Shown: positions 56,857-64,000 of the stretch, in pieces
How positions within the stretch are numbered: position 1 is the stretch's first letter
Layout of the letters: the number at the start of each line of letters is the position of its first letter
NCBI GenBank assembly: GCA_010645155.1
Contig: JAAGOF010000041.1
Span: 726,097-790,096, forward strand
DNA from: Tigriopus japonicus
Taxonomy: Eukaryota > Arthropoda > Copepoda > Harpacticoida > Harpacticidae
Reading direction: 5' to 3'
DNA length: 64,000 nt
The notes under the pieces: generated by a model
The model's database searches: none
Told to the model about the DNA's origin: nothing
What the model saw: the letters and a program-made list of their open reading frames with translations, nothing else
Made by a program: the position numbers and the translations under genes

Positions 56857-58517
56857 CAGTCAGGAGCAAAAGTATTTGTATCGTGACGAGAAAACCAGAA
56901 AATCCCTTATATCCAATTAAATACTATGCTTAGAAGTTTGTAAGAATGTAATATTTTTTTCCGATTAAGAATAATACCAGTTTCCCGCAATTGTTTTATA
57001 AAAATGTCTGAAACTAACTTTTAATTATTATACGTTATTTTTTATTTTGTTATACTTTTAACAAAAGTATTCGTAACGCGCAAAAAAGTTAACAAAATAG
57101 GTTTATAAACAGATTTTTCATCAGAAAAAATTGATCGAAAAAATTGATCGAAAGATGTAGAACATTCTGGACAGCCGGAGAAAAGTCATTTAGTCTCCTT
57201 TTTTCCAAGATTTTCTAGATCTTTCTTGGATCTTATAAATTTTACGGAATTGAACAATTGCTTTACAGTCAGCCAATCATGACTAAGGTCAAGGAGCTCG
57301 ACAAGGACTTGAAGTTGAAGATAGTCTTCATCATGGAGGCAAGGGCTACAGCGCCATTTCGAAGCTTCTGGACATCCCGATTTCAACGATTCAGTACGTC
57401 GTGAAGAAGGCACAAAAGAACGGAACGGTTGAGAACCTCCCAAGATCCGGTCGTCCAAGGAAACTGTCAGCCAGACTTGAGAGGAAGATTGTCAGAGAGG
57501 TCACAAATAATCCTCGAACAACGGTCAAGGACATCCGGAACAGTCTCAGTGAAAATGGATTGTCCATCTCGAGGTTTACTGTTGCTCGCTCACTTCACAA
57601 AGCAGGATTGAAGTCTTGTCGCCCACGGAAGACTCCCTTGCTCAAGGATAGACACTTGAAGGCTCGCTTGGAATTTGCCAAGAAGTACCTTGACAAGACC
57701 AGTGACTTTTGGTCTAGGATTCTTTGGTCAGATGAGACAAAGGTTGAGCTTTTTGGTCACAACGATGTTCAAAGGATTTGGCGACGTAAAGGAGAAGTGT
57801 TTCATCCAAAAAAACACCATCCCTACGGTCAAGCACGGTGGAGGATCGATCATGTTATGGGGCTCCTTTTCCGCCAAAGGCACCGGTAACCTCGTGAGAA
57901 TTCATGGAACAATGAAAAAAGAAGACTATCGGGATATCTTGGCTGAGAATCTCCAGAGTTCAGCGCGGACACTTCGGCTTGGTCGACAGTTCGTCTTCCA
58001 GCACAACAACGACCCTAAGCACAACTGCATTTTGGTCAAGAAGTGGTTGAAGGACAATCGGATTAAGGTCTTGGACTGGCCCTCCATGAATCCGGACCTT
58101 AATCTAATTGAAAACCTCTGGAGAGAATTAAAAGTCCGTATCCGTGCAAGACGTCCAAAGACAATTGACGAACTGGAGCAAATCTGTTATGAAGAATGGG
58201 CTAACATTCCTTCAGATGTATGGAAAAATCTTGTAAATGATTATAAAAAACGTCTCTTAAGTGTAATTCAACAAAAAGGGCATTCAATAAACTATTGACA
58301 AAATGTTACGAATACTTTTGCTCTTGGTCTAAAACATGTTCTGAGCAGTTTTTTAACCAAAATCTTGTAAATTTTTTAAAAAGAAAGTATCATAGCTTTT
58401 AAATGATAAAAGAATAACTAAGGAGCAAAATGGTTCTTAAATGTATTTTTCAAAAATCGAGTATCATTTAAAAATCAATAAAATCTTCGAGGTTACGAAT
58501 ACTTTTGCTCCTGACTG
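56857..58517 (+). mobile_element. Tc1-like transposon, 1,661 bp, with IR/DR ends and TA target site
   Basis: The element starts CAGTCAGGAGCAAAAGTATT and ends in its inverse, with TA on each side (56855-56856 and 58518-58519). A second motif copy lies about 200 bp inside each end (ACAAAAGTATTCGTAAC near 57061; CGAATACTTTTGCTC near 58310), the IR/DR arrangement of some Tc1-family elements. It encloses one transposase pseudogene. It lies between the first exon at 58648 (minus) and sequence to its left, so perhaps in an intron. Confidence 0.9.
57279..58298 (+). pseudogene. Tc1-like (DD34E) transposase, inactivated
   Basis: ATG at 57279 begins MTKVKELDKDLKLKIV. After a frame change near 57335 the helix-turn-helix DNA-binding region follows (SKLLDIPISTIQYVV, GTVENLPRSGRPRKLS), then ILWSDETKVELFG with the first catalytic Asp. 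A second frame change occurs in an A-run near 57803-57809, then IMLWGSFSAKGTGNLV, FQHNNDPKHN and NPDLNLIENLW with the catalytic Glu. By family alignment the second catalytic Asp sits two residues before the conserved D of NDPKH; here it is Asn. Two frameshifts plus a lost catalytic residue make it dead. Confidence 0.85.
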
Positions 58518-58647
58518 TATATTGAAAGCCAGATCAAAAGAAAACCTTCACTCTGAGAAACACTCACAGATATACTGAAACTATAACTCAGTAGTGTGTG
58601 ATTCTCCTTCAAGATATCCAAGTCGGATCAAAGAGTACAAATCTTAC

Positions 58648-58909
58648 CAATATCTATGACATTGTGGTCATTCCGGAAGGGCAGATCAAATTTGGAATAC
58701 TCGCGATGAAGGCACAAGATCTTCTTCTTGGGTGCTTCACAAGACACAGCTGGTCCATGGGTTGGAGCATCGCCTTTACCACACTCATATAAGTGGAACA
58801 CACACAACACGAGCAAAACACTTCGCAGTCCCATTCTTTCTTGTCAATGAATATCTCGCCGAGACGCAATTAACATAATATCATTGGAACCCCCGGATGT
58901 ATTGTAAAC
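58648..58909 (-). CDS. First coding exon of an unidentified secreted or membrane protein
   Basis: ATG at 58834 begins a signal peptide (MGLRSVLLVLCVFHLYEC), then a mature segment with PAVSCEAPKKKILCLHRE and FDLPFRNDHNVIDI, ending at a consensus donor ATTG|GTAAGA (exon end 58648, phase 1). An acceptor TTTCCAG ending at 58910 suggests the exon begins at 58909 with a 75-nt 5' UTR and that a leader exon lies further right. Downstream exons were not found; the Tc1 element lies 131 bp to the left. The pre-donor segment faintly recalls the N-terminus of arthropod Cys-loop receptors, but that is a guess. Confidence 0.5.
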
Positions 58910-60747
58910 CTGGAAATGAAGGGCAAAAAGGGATGTTGGAACATTTCATTTGTTAGTAGGCGACCATAAAATCCACGCTTTTTAATACTTCAAGCTAGAG
59001 CACTTACATAACAAAAGTGTGCGCGAGTATGGATCTAATAGTTCTTTCAAGAAACACTGAATTTCCTGGAGTGAGAGGCTAGCAATGAGAATTATGATTT
59101 TTCAGTCAAAACAAATCAATCACTTTCCTCAGCAAATGAGATCTTGCTTTTGTTGGTTAGACTACGTATTTCAAATTTCATTCCAATTTAACATTTGAGC
59201 CAAAAGTTATGCCCCTCTCAAAGATGAGGGTAAAACATATTAAGAATGAGTGAGGTAGCCCTGTGGAGACACTGACTTCAAGCTAGATTGGTCGTTGTCA
59301 TGCACTTTGTCTATAATTATAGTACTCGGGTTCAGACAATTGTTTGTGAAGAAGGCGGGATATCAAAAATAGGCCCAAAATAGATGTTGTTTGCCCTTTT
59401 TGGAGTGTCTACCATGCTTTACAATCTACAATTGCCCAAAAGAAACTTATGAGATTGGCGTTTTACAACATACTCTTAGTTGTAAAGTTCACGTAATAAT
59501 GTTGTACGCCACAGTAATGCTTTTGGTTGTCAAGTTTCATCATGGGAAAAGTGTGCGACTAAGTAGTTTCATTTTTATTTTTAGATCACTAAAAATAATG
59601 AACAATCCACACAAATTTACTGATAAGATTATAAGATAAGTCCATTGTTTTGATCCTCGTTTTAGTGGAAATGGAACAATTGTAAAAGATGGATCATCTT
59701 TTTTACGTTTTTGACGATAAATAGCTTTTTCATATTATACTAAATTCCCCTGTTACTTAACTTTTAACAATATGCAAAATTGCCAAAACCATGTAAAGAA
59801 TTGATATTTGAATTATGTATTGGCAAATCAAAATAATTTTGTGCTAAAGTTTACTATAAAATTTGACTGGTGTTTTATTTGACAATATGATTGATTAATA
59901 ATTAAATGTAAAATAAAGACAGTTTCAGGCAAAAAGTTGTGAAAATACACAATTTTTAAACTGTTCAAATTGAAAATAATTTCCTGCTTATTTAACGATA
60001 CCCACCTATGATTATCGATTCTCTTGGAGTGGCTTGCATGCAAAGTCTTGCATTTGCCAATTCCATTTCAGTTATCGAGATTAATAGAGTGTGTTCTTAA
60101 CAAAGCTGAATTTGCCCTTTTAAGCTTAAAGCTCAATGGTGATCTATCACATTTGCACAAGGAAAACCAATAAACAATCCTCTGTTAATGGTAGTTATGG
60201 CAGAATATGACGAATGAAAGCAAGTCATCCACAAAGATCGTCACCAACTTCAAGACGTCCAAATAAATCATCTGCATATTCTCTATTGTGCCCTCTAGAG
60301 TCATTGCGTATATCCCACCGAAAGCATGTAGACACCAATCATCTATCTAGATATCCTATTTGAGCCTTTCAGATTAGCTCGTGAGCTCATTACCCAATAG
60401 TATTGGACCCCTCGTTTCCTTCTTTGGATGACGATATGTATATGAAACAGATTTATTTCCCTTTCACAAGGAACACATTGAGTCGTGAAAATTGGAATCC
60501 TTTTCCCGATAATTGTCACCTTTTGAAGACAAGCACCTTTGAGAGTTCATTCAACGAAATCCCTAACGACGTTTGTTATTCAATTGTCAGTGGAAGGAAA
60601 CCTATTTGAATGCCACGGCAGAACAATGGCCCCTATTTATCCCCATGTGCTTCGTTGATTATCATTTGGAGGACAAATGACGGGCCCAAATGGTTTGGGA
60701 AGCTTCGTTGTGGTAGCTGCACATTCATTGTCCCGCCTTAAGTGCTG
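58910..60747. other. Gene-free stretch
   Basis: No supported gene, RNA or repeat; AT-rich. Confidence 0.4.
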
Positions 60748-61470
60748 AAGAAATTGTCCTTGCCCCTCCTTGTTATTTCCAAGAGAGAACTGCCAAAAGC
60801 ATTAACCTCCCCACTAAAGACTCCAAAGAGCGTTCGTTAGCCTTGCTTCTTTGTGTTGTAGGTGGTATGTTAGCTTCGTTAGTTGCCCAACTTCTATGTG
60901 ACTTACTAGAGTATCAGCCTTACTTTTAGATGCAGTAGACAAAATGTTAGTTTCATATTTGCCAAACTTTAATGATCTCCAAGTACAACAAATAATTACG
61001 ATTTCTAGGTAATTTAGAATTTGTTTTGGCCCTCCTTGAGGGTTCCAAGAAATGATTGCCAGAAGCATTAACCTCGAGGGTAAAGAGTTTTTTTTTTATT
61101 TTGCACGGTAGGTGAATTGTTAGTTCTATTAGTTGACAAACTTCGATGTGCTTCAAGTACTGCAAAATTCTCTGATCAAAGAGCTTTGATTAGTGGCAAA
61201 GTATTTTAATACAAGGGCAATTTTTAAGTCGAGCATTCTTATATTCAACTTGGACTGTTTTTCAAAACTGTTGAAGAAATTGCCAACAAAAATGTTGAAT
61301 GCGATATTAACATATCCACTTTTGAACATTATATTAGCTTGATTTATGAATGGTTGTAAATAAAATTTTGCATAATATAAGTGTTAACAGAACTTTTGGT
61401 CCATCGTGCATGGTAGGTGACATGTTAGCTTTATTTAGTGGCAAAGTTGAATGGGCTGCAAGCACACCAA
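60748..61470. repeat. Degenerate tandem repeat region
   Basis: A block containing AAGCATTAACCTC and GTAGGTG.ATGTTAG followed by TTAGTTG.CAAACTT recurs near 60795-60905, 61062-61155 and 61412-61450 with heavy divergence; a shorter copy of the second half lies near 60940-60990. It is an old tandem duplication of unknown origin. Confidence 0.45.
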
Positions 61471-61851
61471 ATGTTTTGATGATGGAAACACTATGAGCAA
61501 ACTAAAATCAAGTCAGATTTATTTCAGGACCACACAAATACAACTTATTTTTGACCTGAGGGCATGCTTCTAGGCTGTTATTGCTAATTGAATTTTGATT
61601 TCATGAAATTTATTTTTTAACACGTTAGCATTTGACCCAATCTGTAGCTTTTTTGTGCAATTTGAAGGGAATTGCCCAGGCCAAGTTTAATCAGCTGATA
61701 ATTACCTAAAATGTTATTGTTAAGAAGTCTCAAGCTCCTTTTGCAAGTAATTCAAAAGTAAATAAGTAAAAAGTTAAAAAGTACATACAAAGTTTTTATA
61801 TTTAGCAAGAGAGCTCACTTCAGGAATCATTTTGACGGCAAAAGTAAAGAA

Positions 61852-62175
61852 TAGTAATGGACCAAAAGGGCTCTGAACCGAAACTGAAACCGAAAACAGC
61901 TGAATTCGAAATAATCCAAACACATAAGTTACTTTAAAAAGTTTAGATTGCTCGAGTATTCTATGTTGGGAAATCGCCCAAAATTTTCAAAAAAAGAAAA
62001 AAAAATAAAATCGGAAAACTGTTAAATTCCAGAGGCTTTTGGAAGAAAACATACTCATATTCTGTAGTTCAACTCCATTCCCTTTAGTGCATACCGGCTT
62101 TCGGTTTGGGTAGGCATTTTCAAAACCGAAACCGAAACCGAAAATTCGGCCGAACGCACTTTTGGTCCGTCACTA
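61852..62175 (+). mobile_element. hAT-type MITE, copy 3 (324 bp, 8-bp TSD)
   Basis: Starts TAGTAATGGACCAAAAG and ends TTTTGGTCCGTCACTA, with CCGAAACCGAAA inside. Flanks GTAAAGAA (61844-61851) and ATAAAGAA (62176-62183) form an 8-bp duplication with one change. Most diverged of the three full copies. Confidence 0.8.
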
Positions 62176-62183
62176 ATAAAGAA

Positions 62184-64000
62184 GAAAGGGAAAAGTTTGA
62201 GAGCCATAAATAACTCAATCAATCAATCAGCCAATCATCTACTCAACAATCCATGTTCTGTCTCCCAAGAATATGATGCATCTAGAATTACTTTTATCAT
62301 CTGATGCAACCAAAATCTGTTTTATGTCAACAAAGATGATGATTGTGGAAAAATGACTTCTCCTCAGGGGATTGCCATTATCTCTTGTTGGAGAAAGTTT
62401 TCCCCGCAAGGTTTCATCAACTAAGAATATGACTTGAGCTATGCTCAAATAATGTCATGTGTCCATGGCATGAAAAGCAAATCTAAAAATATAGACTTTT
62501 GACCACATGACTAAATATTACACACGGAGTCAGATTTTCGGTTTCATCAATCACTTTCCCACTTTTGTTTATTAGGAAGTGATAAATAAAAATCGTTCTT
62601 TTTAGTCTTATTGGTTGAGCTTAAAAACCTATCTTTATTGTTTAGTCTGTTTTGGCCAAGGGCATCTAGAATTTGTTGGACTGCTCACAGCCGACCAAAA
62701 TCGAGTAGATTTACAACACAGAAAAAGAATAACCCCCATTTTCCCTTTTTTCTGTGTACTAAATCGACTCGATCTTGGTTGCCGTGTTCAATCTAGTGAA
62801 TTTTAGTAGTCCTTACTCTGGCATTACAATTTCTGGTTTTTCTTTATCTCGAGAGAATTAGTGCGTCATAAAGTTGAGCCCCACTGTCAAGGAATTGAGT
62901 TTTCCTAATCTATAACAAGGGTAAGCAATCATTGGGCTGCGGCCCTCAGGGGCCCTCTTTGTTGGGCCCCAAGAGCGATGGGAAAAGTTCAAAATGCGTC
63001 CAAAAGTCATCCATTGAACTGTTTTTGTGGGTACAGAGCTCTGTGGTCATTTAATTGTGAACCCTTGTACCCGCTACACTCTGTTTGGTGGGCCCTTAAT
63101 AACACCGAGTCAAATCAAGTAGGCCTTGCCCTAAAGTTTGCGCCGACTTCTGGTCTAAAGCTTCGTGAGAGAAGGCAACGCTGCAAATTTGGATAAGTTA
63201 GAATCGGCTCAAAGAAAATTCAATATAAAAATTTTCTCTGGCCATCATTTATTACTTGCTTTTAAGATCAGGGATTACTAGAGTGAAAAATGTTCTTTTT
63301 GGAGCCGAGCAAAGCAAAGCGTGGTTCAGCTTAATGTTGACGCGCGCGAAGAGAAAGAACGAGTTGTTTTCAACCCCTCTAGATTTTTGTCTGGATGGCA
63401 AAACAACCTTTTTCTCTCAATTCTAGTAATCACTTCGGAAATTGAAACCATAGTATTTTTCCAATCAATAAGCACTAATTACAAAAAAAGTATAAAACTC
63501 TATTACCTGATGTACCTCAGCATGTCGCGTGGTACTACATGTATAATTATTGAGATTAACCATTCCTAAATCTAACGTAACGAAAGCAAAGAGTTCATGT
63601 TTTAAAAAATTGTTACTTCAAGTCTGTCTCTGGTAAAGATGATCCGTGTTGGAATCACAATAGAAAAAAAACTCAACTCTCCTTTAAGAAATCAAAGTTC
63701 TTATTTGCGTTAGTATGCCATCTACAGTTCTAGATACAGAAATGTCACTCCACTTCAGTCAGTGGAGCTTTCCTATGAACACATTTCATCAGTTCTATGG
63801 TAAGTTTACCAAATGACTTTGATTCATCCATCAGGTTCTATTAAAACCTAGAGGGAGTGTAAGCCTAAAAATGTGTCTCTGGTTGCCAATTGTTTAGTGG
63901 ACAAAAGTGCGGGAACATTTGAAATGTGTGACCAGACAAATGACAACCATGCAGTTGATGAATCAAATGTGGAATTAAGTAATGTTTTGGGTCATTTTTT
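62184..64000. other. Gene-free right end of the window
   Basis: No supported gene. At about 62915-62980 AAGGGTAAGCAATCATTGGGC followed by GGCCC palindromes resembles one end of a hAT element, but no partner end was seen. Confidence 0.35.

Noticed and set aside
58648..58834. Assignment as the N-terminus of a Cys-loop ligand-gated channel
   Set aside because: Only a faint resemblance before the donor; no ligand-binding or membrane exons were found, so no name is given.
62915..62980. hAT element
   Set aside because: GGCCC palindromes and a hAT-like start, but no second end and no TSD.

Overview
This is a eukaryotic nuclear window and looks like an arthropod, most likely a crustacean. The evidence is spliced minus-strand genes with GT-AG introns, a ZP-domain apical matrix protein closely resembling the insect dusky/miniature/dusky-like group, U2 snRNA genes whose 5' third has the arthropod form (GATCAAAGTGTAGTATC), and a dense mix of decayed transposons (CR1-like and other LINEs, Ty3/gypsy, Tc1, mariner, hAT MITEs, SINEs, a TRIM). 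A copepod is an inference only.

Layout. 1-2.8 kb: foldback repeats, then a 5'-truncated U2 snRNA copy split by an antisense LINE fragment with a 3-bp TAT duplication, followed by an interspersed repeat. 3.4-13.2 kb: a four-exon minus-strand gene for a predicted secreted 1,775-aa low-complexity protein; its 3.7-kb first intron holds a hAT MITE and a second hAT copy interrupted by a 918-bp element built from 41-bp tandem repeats. 13.2-31 kb: gene-poor, with a foldback element, a gypsy RT relic, a hAT MITE, two U2 snRNA units sharing about 750 bp of homology, a SINE with target-site duplication, a TRIM with 84-bp LTRs, primer-binding site and 5-bp TSD, and a 1.08-kb element with 280-bp inverted repeats. 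31.2-43.3 kb: a Cys-rich orphan exon, then a complete nine-exon ZP-domain gene (744 aa) with a possible small plus-strand secreted-peptide gene inside intron 6. 43.3-64 kb: repeats and relics (MITEs, a LINE/U2 chimera, a CR1-like LINE, a mariner relic, a tRNA-like SINE, a 1.66-kb Tc1 element, another hAT MITE) and the first exons of two unidentified secreted proteins.

How the parts relate. The two well-supported protein genes are transcribed leftward and appear independent; both encode predicted extracellular or apical-matrix products. The recurring theme is U2 snRNA: two near-complete copies, one copy split by a LINE and one copy fused to a LINE, with copies of one interspersed repeat within 0.5 kb of three of them. 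Gene models were built by eye from splice signals and reading-frame continuity; no search or alignment software was used.
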